Made by a program: the position numbers and the translations under genes | Shown: positions 46,514-56,284 of the stretch, piece by piece | Layout: each line of letters opens with the position of its first letter | Position numbering within the stretch: position 1 is the stretch's first letter | The notes under the pieces: model-generated | What the model was told of the DNA's origin: nothing | The model's database searches: none | What the model saw: only the letters and a program-made list of their open reading frames with translations | From: Moniliophthora roreri | Taxonomy: Eukaryota > Basidiomycota > Agaricomycetes > Agaricales > Marasmiaceae | NCBI GenBank assembly: GCA_001466705.2 | Contig: LATX02000011.1 | Location: 1-64,000 of the forward strand | Reading direction: 5' to 3' | Length of the DNA stretch: 64,000 nt

Positions 46514-47649
46514 TTAAAAAAAATATTTTAAAATATAAATTAAAGAAATTTAAAATTTAATAGACTGAGTGCAGCATTAGCACAGCACCGAGTTAATACA
46601 TACCTAGACCTTAAAAAAACCTCGGTGCTTCCACCCTTACCTTCTTTTTAGAAGCATGGTAACCCTTCTTCTGCTTCTTGCTGCTTGGAACAGCAGCAAG
46701 GGAACCCTCCTTCTTATAAGCAAGGGAACCCTTGCTCCGCGCTCCGTAACTAAAACAATATATTCTCTGCTGGCTGCTGCGCAGCAGAGGGTTGTTAAAT
46801 AACTATCTAGCTTCTTCTTGATGAGCTGAAAAAAACGCTTCTAGCTAAGATGGCTAATTACTCATTAACATCGCTGCAGGGATTCTACACTCAATAGTTA
46901 CTTTTTCTTTAGAAATAGAGTTAATTCCTTCGGTTGCCCCTTCTTCGAAGCAGCTGCGCAGCAGCAAAATTATGTAGCAGCTCTTTGATGACAATTAAAC
47001 AAGACGGATTAACGTACCTATTAACTTTTATTTTCTTATTTTTATTAGCACATAGCTTATTTAGTGCTTCTTCGAAGAAGCAGGCGAAGCAGAGTACAAT
47101 CATATATATTAAATTTTTTCTTTAGTAAAACTATTTAGCTAGTAAGTTACTAATATAATTATAATTTTTAATAAAAGTGGTTACATACCGAGTCGAAGGA
47201 TGCTGCTATCAAGCTAATCTTATAAAAAATAAGTGTAATGAATGGATCTGGCTGGAGTGTATGTAATAGTAATTAAAGCTAGCAATGTAAATAGAAGGCG
47301 GAGCAGAGAGAAGCTCTGATACGCAATCTACACGAACGGACGAACTGAGTATGCTAGAGTACATAGAATCAATTTTCCTTCTTTGAAGCAGGAGTCCACA
47401 ATTACTGCTGGTTTCCCTTAGGCTCCTGTGGAAGGAGCTAGGGAAGGGGAGCAGGGAAAGGATGCAGCTTCTTCTCCTTCTTCCGCAGGAGGAAAAGCTA
47501 AAGAAAGCCATCCCTTGTGGTTGCGGAGCAAGAAGGAGCAAGGGAACCTTCCCTTGCTAAGAAGAAAAGAAAGGAAGAAGTGTGAAAGATAAAAAAATTA
47601 AAAAAAAAAATAACAAATAAACTTTCTTTTCTAGAGTAGTTTATTTAAT
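46514..47649. repeat. GC clusters between tRNA-Ala and tRNA-Phe
   Basis: 1.1 kb without a gene. Clusters lie at 46620-46790, 46930-46970 (close copy of 37627-37650), 47060-47095 and 47380-47575. Short open frames here are made of repeated cluster sequence and are not believable as genes. Confidence 0.6.
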
Positions 47650-47722
47650 TGGAGAAAGATAGACTCGAACTATCATTTTTTATATTGCAAATATAACTGA
47701 TTACCAATTATCATATTTCCCC
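47650..47722 (-). tRNA. trnA: tRNA-Ala (UGC)
   Basis: Acceptor GGGGAAA/TTTCTCC. Anticodon stem TTATA/TATAA with loop TTTGCAA gives UGC. T arm GATAG/CTATC with TTCGAGT. Confidence 0.92.
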
Positions 47723-48081
47723 TATTTATAATATATATAAAATTAATAAAGTTAAAATAATTATTTATTAATTTATTTTTTTTTTTAATACTTCACTCCT
47801 CTTTTATATTTTTTTTAAGATAAGATATTTTTTAATTATAAATTACTTGAATTTTTACCATATTAATTTAAGATAAATTTTCCGTATGAATGTTAACTAG
47901 TGTGTGCGGACGCACAGCTGGTTTATTGAACTAGTTATACCTCCTCCCTCGCCTCCCTTCCCTTAGGGTAGCAAGATAAGCGCTTCCCTAAGGAAGGAGC
48001 GAGCTACTTAAAGCGTTAGCACATTTGGCATAGCGCATACTGCCTTATTCGTAGCTGAGCTGTTAAAATAATATTAACAAA
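47723..48081. other. Spacer between tRNA-Arg and tRNA-Ala
   Basis: AT-rich, with one GC cluster at 47940-48003 (CTCCCTCGCCTCCCTTCCC and its palindromic arm). Nothing else seen. Confidence 0.5.
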
Positions 48082-48156
48082 AAACATCTTATAGGACTTG
48101 AACCTATAGTCTTTTGCTTCGAAGGCAACTGCTATAACCATTTAGCTAAAGATGTT
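48082..48156 (-). tRNA. trnR: tRNA-Arg (UCG)
   Basis: Acceptor AACATCT/AGATGTT is perfect. Anticodon loop CTTCGAA gives UCG, with four good stem pairs (TTGC/GCAA). T arm ATAGG/CCTAT with TTCAAGT. Confidence 0.87.
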
Positions 48157-48750
48157 AAGTATTATAATCTATATTTTGATACCTTCACCTCGCGTACTAG
48201 AAAACGAAAAGCAGGTAAATATTTTTTTTTGCTATGCTCGTAATCAAAACTTAGCATCTTTATTTGCCTAATATAGAATAAAGTATTATCGTAGTAAGGA
48301 GCTAACGTTATTAACACTAGAAGATAAACATAGAAAGTATTATTGTTAATATTATTTTTCATTCTCATTCTTTTATTAAAAACCTATGCAGATCAGCCTC
48401 CCTTTAAAAATAATATAGAGAGTTTTTACGGTAAAGTATAATTCTAGTAAAGATACGCATATACAGCTAAGTAGGAGTGCTGAGTGAGCACAACTAGGTT
48501 TTAGAGCGGTTATCACTTCATATTTTCATATATAGAGTGCCCTTCCCCTTGCTCCTTCCACAGGAGCCGAAGGGAACGATCCCTTGCTTTCCTTCAGGGA
48601 GAAGGTAGCTCAATTTTTATATGCTTTAATTTTTTTTTTCTTGCGTAGCAGCTAAATTTTTAATAAAATCAGAATTTATATTAGGATTATTTATGATAGG
48701 TAAAGATTATAATAATAAAATATCTAGTGTTTCAGGATGGGGGTTAAATA
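48157..48750. other. Spacer downstream of nad4
   Basis: It contains a GC cluster at 48541-48605 (inverted copy of 44340-44382) and GGGGGTTAAAT at 48739-48749. On the minus strand that reads ATTTAACCCCC and directly follows the nad4 stop. A 68-codon frame at 48162-48368 has no support. Confidence 0.5.
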
Positions 48751-50208
48751 TTACACCAAAGAAGGTGTATGATATAACAGAGAACTAACTGATATATGTA
48801 ATGTATCTAAAATTACATTAGGGAAAATACCTAATAATATTGTAGGAATTAGTAATGCTAATAATAAAAAGAATTCTCTTCTATTAATATCTTTTAATAT
48901 AGCTAAATGAAGAGAATAACTACCATAAGAAAGTCTATTATATAAAAATAATGAATAACAAGCTGAAAGAACAATACTTGTAGCACCTAATATTGCAGTT
49001 ATAGGATTTTTTTCAAATATTCCTAATAATGACAATTGTTCTCCTAAAAAATTAAGAGTTAATGGTATACCAGTATTAGCTAAAGTAAATACAAAAAATA
49101 ATATTGTAAATACAGGCATATAAGTAACTAATCCTTTTATATAGTTAATAATTCTAGTATGAGTTCTATCATAAATAATACCACCTACACAAATAAATAA
49201 TGCTGGTGATACAAATCCATGTGCTATTGATAATAAAATAGCTCCTTCTATTCCTTGTATTGTATTTGAAAATAGTCCTAAAACTACTACTCCCATGTGT
49301 GCAATACTTGAATAAGCAATTAATCTTTTAGTATCTTGTTGCACTATAGTTGAAAATGAAGAATAGATAATACTTATTATACAAATAGTTTGAACTAAAG
49401 GTGAAAAGTAATGAGTAGCATCTGGAAAAAAGTTTATTAAGACTCTAAGATAACCATAAGTTGCTAATTTAAGTATTGTGGCTGCTAATAATATAGATCC
49501 AGCCAATACTGAATCAGCATGAGCTTTTGGTAATCAAATAATGAAAGGATATAGTGGAGTTTTAACTGCAAAACCTATAAAAAATCCTAACCATAAAACT
49601 TTTTGAAAATCAGAATTAATTTCATATAAAGATAGTAATTGAAAATCTGTTGATCCTATATAACTATAAATTGTTAATATACTTAGTAACATAGGTAAAC
49701 TTCCAGCTAAAGTATATAAAAAAAATAATAGTGCTGATCTATATTTATCTTGTCCGTGACCAAAAATTACTATAACAATAAATAATACAGGTAAAACACT
49801 TTCAAAAAAAATATAGAAAAGTAATAAATCTAAAGAAACAAAAGCACAAATTTGTAAACTTTCTAAAATTAAAAACGATATTAAAAAAACTTTTAAATTA
49901 TTAGTTATATTTGTATAATTTGATAATAAAGCTATTGGTGTTACAAAGGTTGTCAATAAAACAAAATATAGTGAGATACTATCAACACCAAAATTTAAAT
50001 GATATAAATTTAAATGATTAAATTCTGTTACAAACTGATATTGAGTAATATTAGAATCAAATTGATATCACATAAATAAAGAAATAAAAAAATTTATTAA
50101 AGAAGTTGTTAATGCTATTTGTTTCATTTTTAATTGATTAGAATTCTCTTTTATAGGTAATAATAAAATTGAACCTAAGATAGGTATAAGTAAAAGTAAA
50201 TTTATCAT
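48751..50208 (-). CDS. nad4: NADH dehydrogenase subunit 4
   Basis: 485 codons with two or more UGA as Trp (for example in FIIWLPKAHADS). Antiporter-like proton-pumping subunit of complex I. Diagnostic stretches: ESVLPVLFIVIVIFGHGQDKYRSALLFF without its usual intron, KTPLYPFIIWLPKAHADSVLAGSILL (~145-175) and AHMGVVVLGLFSNTIQGIEGA (~235-255). The start is ATG 50208 (MINLLLLLIPILG). Intact, no intron. Confidence 0.97.
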
Positions 50209-50473
50209 TATATTAGTATAAGTATAAAATTAGTATAATTGTTAAATAACAATATTTATTTTTAATTCCGCATCCTATAATTATGCAAGGTTATCTTGTT
50301 ATTAGAGATAAAGAATGTATTAATTATATTCTAAATTAAATATATAAAACTAAAGTATAAATTGATTAAAATTAAAAATTTAAGAGTGTTGAGTGGGGAG
50401 ATAATAAATTATATTTTGATTTAACAAGGCGCAGCGAGGAGAACTATTTTTTTCTCCTTCTTTTAAGCTAGCG

Positions 50474-50652
50474 CATAATCAACCAGAATCGAACTGATAA
50501 TTTATACTAATGTGTGTGCTGTTTCTGCTTCTTCTTGCTCCGCAAAGAAAAGAATAAGCAGCGGAAGAGGAAAAGCAGCGGATCCTAAAGCTAAAGATAA
50601 AACTAAAGCTAAAGATAAATAGCATATGTTATTCCATTTTAACTATGATTAT
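50474..50652 (-). tRNA. tRNA interrupted in the anticodon loop by a GC-rich insert
   Basis: All outer parts are perfect: acceptor ATAATCA/TGATTAT, D arm GTTA/TAAC with loop AAATGGAA, T arm ATCAG/CTGGT with TTCGATT, and anticodon stem TATGC/GTATA. Inside the anticodon loop sit about 110 bases containing repeated ATCTTTAGCTTTAG units and a GC cluster. The anticodon cannot be read. Either an intron-like insertion or a pseudogene. D and T arms resemble those of the tRNA-like gene at 33889. Confidence 0.55.
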
Positions 50653-50929
50653 TAAATAATAATTCTTTATTTACTTATATTTTATTTTTTTAATTTTTCT
50701 TCCTGCTGCTAAGAAGAAGGGAAGAAGCTGCTTCTTCTTACTCCGTAAAGAAAAGAAAGCGCTCCTAAGAAGAAGAGGGAGCGAAGCAGGAAGGAGCTGA
50801 GGAGCAAAAGCAATAATGAAGTATTTTATTTAAAAAACTTATCGTTCCTTTAGTATTATAATTTTTGGTTTTTGTAAAATATGACTATTATATTAAAATT
50901 ATGATTTACAAAAAAAGCATTTAAACACA

Positions 50930-50990
50930 CCTAGGAATTGAACCTAATTCCCAAGCCATAGTTTTGAGTATAATTTGACTTGCCCTGCGC
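50930..50990 (-). tRNA. Possible tRNA remnant (3' half)
   Basis: A T arm TTAGG/CCTAG with TTCAATT is followed by GTGTGTTT as an acceptor strand, but no matching 5' acceptor strand is found. The 5' side runs into a GC cluster (GGGCTGCGCAGGGC). Likely broken by cluster insertion. Confidence 0.3.
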
Positions 50991-51097
50991 AGCCCCAAGC
51001 AAGAAGGAGCGAAGATTATTTTTTAAAATATTTTATTTACAAACAAATATGGGGGTTAAATTAATTTTATTATTAACCATAAATGTTTAAATATAAA

Positions 51098-51319
51098 TTA
51101 TGAGTATAATAATAAGAAAGCAACCATCAATGCAAATAGTCCTGTAGCTTCCGCTAGAGCGAAACCTAAGATTGCATAAGTGAATAATTGACCTCTTATT
51201 TGAGGGTTTCTAGCTGTAGATGAAATTAATGAAGAAAAGATTACACCGATCCCTACTCCAGCTCCTATTAAACCTGAACAAGCTAAACCAGCTCCTATGT
51301 ATTTTGCAGCAACTAACAT
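51098..51319 (-). CDS. atp9: ATP synthase subunit c (proteolipid)
   Basis: 73 codons, the normal length. It forms the rotating c-ring of F1Fo ATP synthase. There are two transmembrane helices joined by the polar loop ARNPQIRGQ. The proton-binding Glu lies in [14 protein letters not shown] near residue 58. Gly-rich first helix [17 protein letters not shown]. Intact. Confidence 0.98.
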   Translation of the reverse strand: MLVAAKYIGAGLACSGLIGAGVGIGVIFSSLISSTARNPQIRGQLFTYAILGFALAEATGLFALMVAFLLLYS

Positions 51320-51841
51320 TATTCATAAATATTTTTTGCCAGAGTTCTTTAATCTTAAAATTTAATTTATTAAATTTTAATAAATATCTTTCATAGGAAA
51401 GGAGAACATTCCGGACATTTGAAAAAAAAGTATAATTTAAGCTATAGTGCTATATCTATCTTTCAGGAACAGGAAGAGATGAATGGAAAGATTGATAACC
51501 TTAAAAAAAAAAAGCAGTGACAGCTCTATAATAAACGTTGATATTAGGCTTCTTCTGCTCCTTCGATATTCTTTATTAAGATAAATTAATTTATAATTAG
51601 TATAAAAATGAATTAATAGTATTCTTATATACATTTAATTTTTAAGATTTGTATTTAATAATAATTTATAATACCTCTCTGCTTCTTCTGCTTCGCTCCC
51701 TGCTACGCTAGCTCCGCAACCAAAGGGAAGGAGCAAGAAGTTGCTTCTTAGAAGCGAAGAATCGAAGGATACTGCCTCTCCCTCCTTGAGGAAGAAGGAT
51801 GCTGAGACTATTTTAATACTTTATTTTATAGATATTATTAT
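51320..51841. repeat. GC clusters upstream of atp9
   Basis: AT-rich with a GC cluster group at 51665-51805. It includes AGCTCCGCAACCAAAGGGAA (from 51711), a near copy of clusters at 41122 and 52965. A 65-codon frame at 51437-51634 is not supported. Confidence 0.55.
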
Positions 51842-51914
51842 AGCCGAAAGAAGGAATTGAACCTACTTTTTACCGTCATGAATGGTATGTTTTAACCATT
51901 TAAACTATTTCAGC
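51842..51914 (-). tRNA. trnM: tRNA-Met (CAU), second copy
   Basis: Acceptor GCTGAAA/TTTCGGC. Anticodon stem TACCA/CGGTA (one mismatch next to the loop) with loop TTCATGA gives CAU. T arm GTAGG/CCTTC with TTCAATT. It shares its D arm (GTTTAAATGGTTAAAAC) and most of its acceptor with tRNA-Thr at 45655. The CAU could also serve Ile if modified. Confidence 0.8.
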
Positions 51915-52678
51915 GCAGTCCTTGCATTAAAGCAATAAATCAGAAATTAGAAATCAGAATTCAGAAATCAGAAATCAGAAAGCAACAGTATATAAATATT
52001 TTATATTTTATATAAGTTTTTTTTTTAAAAAAAAAGTATTAAGGCTGCATCCTTATTATTGCTTCTAGAAGCAAGAAGCAGAAGAAGGGTCCCTTGCTGC
52101 TTCGAAGAAAGCCTTCCCCTCCATCCTTGCGGTTGCGGAGCTAGGAAGGAGCAAGGAACCCTCGCTTTTCCTAAGAAGAAAAAGAAGGGCTGCTTCTTCT
52201 TCGCAAGAAGGGAGAGGAAGAGGGAGAGCAGCTGCTAAGCTGCTAACGGAGTTAAGTTTTTAAGCAGAGTTAGATTTTATTATCTATAGGACAAGTTTTG
52301 TAAAATAAACACTGTTAATAATTTGATTATAATTATATAACAGTTTACTGATATTCTAAACATAAACAGGTCAGGATATAGGATTTTTTTTTAATAACTT
52401 TATTTTTTATTTTTAACATACTAAAGTGTTAGATACATAATATAATTTTTCATAAAGTTAAAAATTTCTTATTTAATTATCCATAAAATTGATTTTATTA
52501 ATATATCCATATAATTTGACCTTGAACCTTACCTTAATTTTTATAAATTTTCAGTATTAGATATCTTAACTCTCTTTTAAAACTTTATATTAGAGTTAAA
52601 AATTAAAATTAGTAAAAAAAATTAAATTAAAAATTCAATAATTTAGTTAATAATTTTTATTAAATGTATATATTTTAT
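51915..52678. repeat. Spacer with simple repeat and GC clusters
   Basis: CAGAAATTAGAAATCAGAATTCAGAAATCAGAAATC-type short tandem repeats are at about 51940-51982, and GC clusters at 52045-52225. The rest is AT-rich. No gene. Confidence 0.55.
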
Positions 52679-52761
52679 TACGAATAAAGAGACTTGAACC
52701 CTTACAATTAAATATTATGAGTGCCTAAAACCCACCCGTCTACCAATTCCGGCATATTCGT
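52679..52761 (-). tRNA. trnL: tRNA-Leu (UAG)
   Basis: Acceptor ACGAATA/TATTCGT is perfect. Anticodon stem TGGGT/ACTCA with loop TTTAGGC gives UAG. Long variable arm fits leucine. T loop TTCAAGT. Confidence 0.88.
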
Positions 52762-53252
52762 TTAATTAAAATTAAATTTTCTACCTCCTTTTTAGCCACA
52801 TCCACTAGTACTAATAGTTTAACCTTTTTTAAAGATGTAATATAAATAGGTTAAATTCTTTAGTTGCGGAGCATGAGCTTAAAAAAAGCAGCAACAAAGT
52901 CTAGCGAATCCTTCACAAGCTTAAACTAGTGAAGGATGTATCCTTCTTCTTCTTCCCCTTCCCTAGCTTCGCAACCAGAGGGAAGGGGAAGGAAAGGGAA
53001 GGGATGGAGGAAAAGAAGGGGAGGAAGAAGAAGTTGAATATGTTTTAATAAAAGCCTCAACTAATGAGGTATGTAGACTGTAAACACCAATTAACGGTTC
53101 TGCGTTTGGCGTAGCATTGACACTTATCGATACCAAGCAGAGCTAAGGATCTAATAAAGGTATAGGCTACGCAGTGTAACAAAAATAAATAATAGTATTA
53201 TTCTTAAAAATTATAAACATTAGCTAAAAGCCACAGTTTATTAACTGTATAA
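52762..53252. repeat. GC clusters between tRNA-Val and tRNA-Leu
   Basis: Cluster at 52940-53035 including AGCTTCGCAACCAGAGGG (from 52965). No gene. Confidence 0.5.
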
Positions 53253-53324
53253 TAAGGAGTAGAGTAATCGAAACTCTGTCTTCAACGTGTAAAGTTGACG
53301 CTAAAACCACTCAGCTAACCCCTT
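53253..53324 (-). tRNA. trnV: tRNA-Val (UAC)
   Basis: Acceptor AAGGGGT/ACTCCTT. Anticodon stem TCAAC/GTTGA with loop TTTACAC gives UAC. T arm AGAGT/ACTCT with TTCGATT. Confidence 0.88.
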
Positions 53325-53862
53325 CCTGCACAGCACTAAGCTAATTTTTTTATAGTGATCTGCGCAGCATCTCATTTCCCCTCCCTGCGCAGGCGCAGCC
53401 CCTTCGGTTGCTTTGCTATGAAGGAGCAAGGGAAGTGTGCTTTCCTTCTCCTGCTTCTTCTTCGAAGTAACAGAAGAATAGAAAGTGAATAAAAATGAGC
53501 CAATAACTATCTAGAAATATAGCTAATTATAAAATAGAAGCTAGTAAAATTATGGAGTGCTAAGGCTAGAGCATGTAGAGGAGTTTGATCAATTTTTGAT
53601 CAAGCATCTTCTCTCGTTCGTGCGGCAGGGGAGAAATTTTTTCGTGCTTCTTTTAAAAAATTAATTTTTTAATGTCATCCTCGACATGAAGTAATCGAAA
53701 AACCTTAATTTTGATTTCTCTCGGGCTTTGAATCCTTATAATCCAAGTTTCATATAGGTAGTCGGCCACAAAAGTGTCCCTAATCTCTATTAGTTGTTAC
53801 TTTTGTCCTTAAACAATATCCTAGTGAAGATAGGCTCCTCGGACTAGGAGGCTACAAGACTA
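53325..53862 (+). other. Leader region of the reverse transcriptase gene
   Basis: A GC cluster at 53330-53470 is followed by sequence unlike the AT-rich spacers. It holds a hairpin TTGATCAATTTTTGATCAA (53588-53606), GTGCGGCAGGGGAG at 53620 and a perfect-looking hairpin GCTCCTCGGACTAGGAGGC (53832-53850) just before the start codon. It may be the structured 5' part of a retroelement. Domains of a full group II intron are not visible. Confidence 0.45.
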
Positions 53863-56139
53863 ATGGGTTTAATACGTTCGAGTCGTATACCCGAGCCATC
53901 TCATAATTCTTTAATGAAAAATTATCTCTTCCGATTATTTGGTACCTTGGTTGTTACAAATTCCTCTTGGGATTTAAAAAGTATGCAGAAGAATAACGGA
54001 AATTATCAACACGAAAAACACAAAGTTTGGGTTCCATTCAAACCCATTCCTAATGTAAGAGATTTTCGAATAGAATTATCCCCCTGGGATGTTTTATTTG
54101 CCTCATTTGGGATTAGTCGACGAGAGAACAAAGGGAAAATTATAATTTCCCGATACAAAAATAATAGATTCAATAGATACATGAAACATCAATTAATTCG
54201 ATTATCTACTAGCTCTTCTCCTGCCTTATTTTGAGCCATAAGTTTACATCTTCTACGAAGATCCCATGTTTTTTTCATTTTAAACTTAAATCATGTATTA
54301 TTCAATTGACAAAGAAACGAGACCTTAGAAAATATATTTAAGTACGCCGCTTTATATTTTCGAATAGCGAATAGCCAGAGTGTTCCCGATTCCAAAAGAA
54401 TGTACATCTTAAAATCCGGTGGTCGAGTTCGACCTATAGGTATTCCTTCTAAACCCTGACGACTTTATCTTCATGGTTTAAATCAATTGTTTGTTAAATT
54501 CTTGATAACCTTTAATCACCTTCATCCTTCTCAGCACGGTTTTGTTCCCGGTCGAGGTACGAAAAGTGCCTGGATAGTAGTCTTAGAGAAAGTTATAACA
54601 AGTAAAGATATTTATGAATTTGATTTAAAAGGTTTTTTTAATTCCGTTAGTCATAACTTAATTAAAACTACTTTAGAGAGTTATAATCTTCCCCCTGAAG
54701 TTATTTCTCATCTTCTCTTCATAAATACTTGAACAGCCTATAAGGGAGGTTTGGAAGTAAATTTCAAATCTGGTGCTTATACTGAATCGAATACTCCTTT
54801 ATCACCTCATGCTCAAATGATGAAAATGTTTGCTCCTCTCTACAACAAAATGTCTATATCTGGTGGCTTCACTGGGAAAGCCCTAAGTTTATCGAAAGGT
54901 AAATTTTATAGATTTGGTGTTCCTCAAGGTTATCCTACCTCTCCGATTTTATCAACTATATGTTTAAATTCCACCGTATTGAATGTTCCGTGATCTAGTT
55001 TAATGTATGCTGATGATGGTCTTTACTATGGAGATCTAAGTAAATTTCATCCTGCGAATAGTGCTTCGATGAAAGCCGGCAACATCGAATTTAATTTCGA
55101 AAAAAGTGGCTGAGTAAAAAAAGATGGTGTTTGATTGAAACCATTAAAATTTCTCGGTCTCGAATATGATGGAAATCTAGACATACTACGAGGTAAAACT
55201 AGCAAAGGTAGTACCTTAGAATTTAATCAACATGAATTAATTAATTCTGTATTATTTGACGAATTAAGTTATGATCAGTTTAGTTCTTATAAAACTAAGT
55301 CATCTTGAGAAAAATTATTAAAAAGTAAACTAATTGGCTTTATCCAAAGTCGATTATACACCGGAAATTGAAATTTAATGAATTATATACAAGATTTTAA
55401 CTTAAGTTATTCTTCTGGTTCTTATTGTTCGACTAAAGCTCCTTATGATGTTGATATATTCAATTCTTCTAGTTATGCTTGCCACTGGTTAATCAACAAA
55501 TTAAAAAAGAAAAGAAATTTAAACACCAATTTAAAGAAACTAACGAGTATAAGTCCTGAATTAATGTTACAATCAAATTTCTTTCCTCTAGCGTTATTAA
55601 GAAGAATCTTTAAATTACGATTAAGACCCTACTCATTCTTAATTAGACGATTAAGATTTCTTTCCTATTGAACTTTCTTACTAACTATTTATTGATACTT
55701 GACCGATCTCACTACAATGGCTCAAGCTTGTTTATTATTATTTAATACCGTACAATTAATCTACGCTTTAGTTCCTCTGCCTGAAGATTCTCTCCTATCT
55801 AAAATGTTCTCAGTAATAGGAAATGTTTTATTACATATGATAGAACTTTATGTATGTGCCATATTTCTCTGTGCGTTAGCGAATTACCAATTATGTTATG
55901 ATCTTTTATTAGTTAATTTGGAAAGATTTAGTGATGGCTCTATATCTTTATTAACTCTTATATATGATTGTTGTTTACAATTAAATGCTCTTCTCTATGT
56001 TGTTGCTGGCAATGTAACTCCTTCAGTAACTAATATAATATCTGGTATCTCTTCCTCCCCTGAAATAATTAAAGTCTTAATAGGTTCATTAAGTTCCTAT
56101 GTATTATGGTACTTTATAAGATGATTATTTAGTATATAG
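53863..56139 (+). CDS. Reverse transcriptase with hydrophobic C-terminal domain
   Basis: 758 codons with about ten UGA as Trp, so it is a mitochondrial gene, on the strand opposite to its neighbours. RT blocks in order: GRVRPIGIP (~186), QHGFVPGRGTKSAW (~222), FDLKGFFNSVSH (~252, first catalytic Asp), FGVPQGYPTSPILS (~352), MYADDG (~380, the catalytic YADD box) and FLGLEYD (~429). Residues ~610-758 are strongly hydrophobic with four to five possible membrane segments and contain no HNH endonuclease motif, unlike group II intron proteins. G/C-ending codons are more frequent than in nearby genes, suggesting separate origin. It could be a retroplasmid-type or group II-derived free-standing RT. 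The catalytic core looks intact. Confidence 0.8.
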
Positions 56140-56284
56140 TGATAATATTACTCCTCTAGAAATGGGATATTCTGTTACGTGAGACTTAATATCCAGGTTG
56201 GGTTGGTCACCCAAGGCGAATAACAATATGACCCCCGAACTCTGAAATTAAGAAAGTAAGGTATATTGAGGGTTAAAATAAATT
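56140..56284 (+). other. Structured tail between RT gene and rns 3' end
   Basis: GGATATT/AATATCC (56164-56193) and TTGGGT/ACCCAA (about 56198-56214) form two successive hairpins just after the RT stop. They could be the 3' structure of the RT element or the processed spacer of rns. Confidence 0.4.

Larger units (their letters stand above)
50209..51097. other. Region between nad4 and atp9 with tRNA-like remnants
   Basis: It holds the interrupted tRNA (50474-50652), GC clusters at 50430-50600 and 50695-50800, a tRNA 3'-half remnant near 50930-50990, and GGGGGTTAAAT at 51051-51061. The last reads TTAACCCCC on the minus strand, 37 bases after the atp9 stop. Confidence 0.55.

Noticed and set aside
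37537..47541. Several 60-110 codon frames in mtDNA spacers (37537, 38736, 39489, 41026, 43624, 44213, 46921, 46934, 47209)
   Set aside because: They follow repeated GC-cluster sequence, use standard-code frames by chance, lack UGA-Trp codons and have no recognisable features.
48162..48368. 68-codon minus-strand frame next to tRNA-Arg
   Set aside because: Chance frame in AT-rich DNA with no hydrophobic pattern or conservation evidence.
53580..53595. GAGTTTGATCA resembling the 5' end of SSU rRNA on the plus strand
   Set aside because: No other rRNA landmark follows on that strand. The real rns is on the minus strand at 56285-58170.
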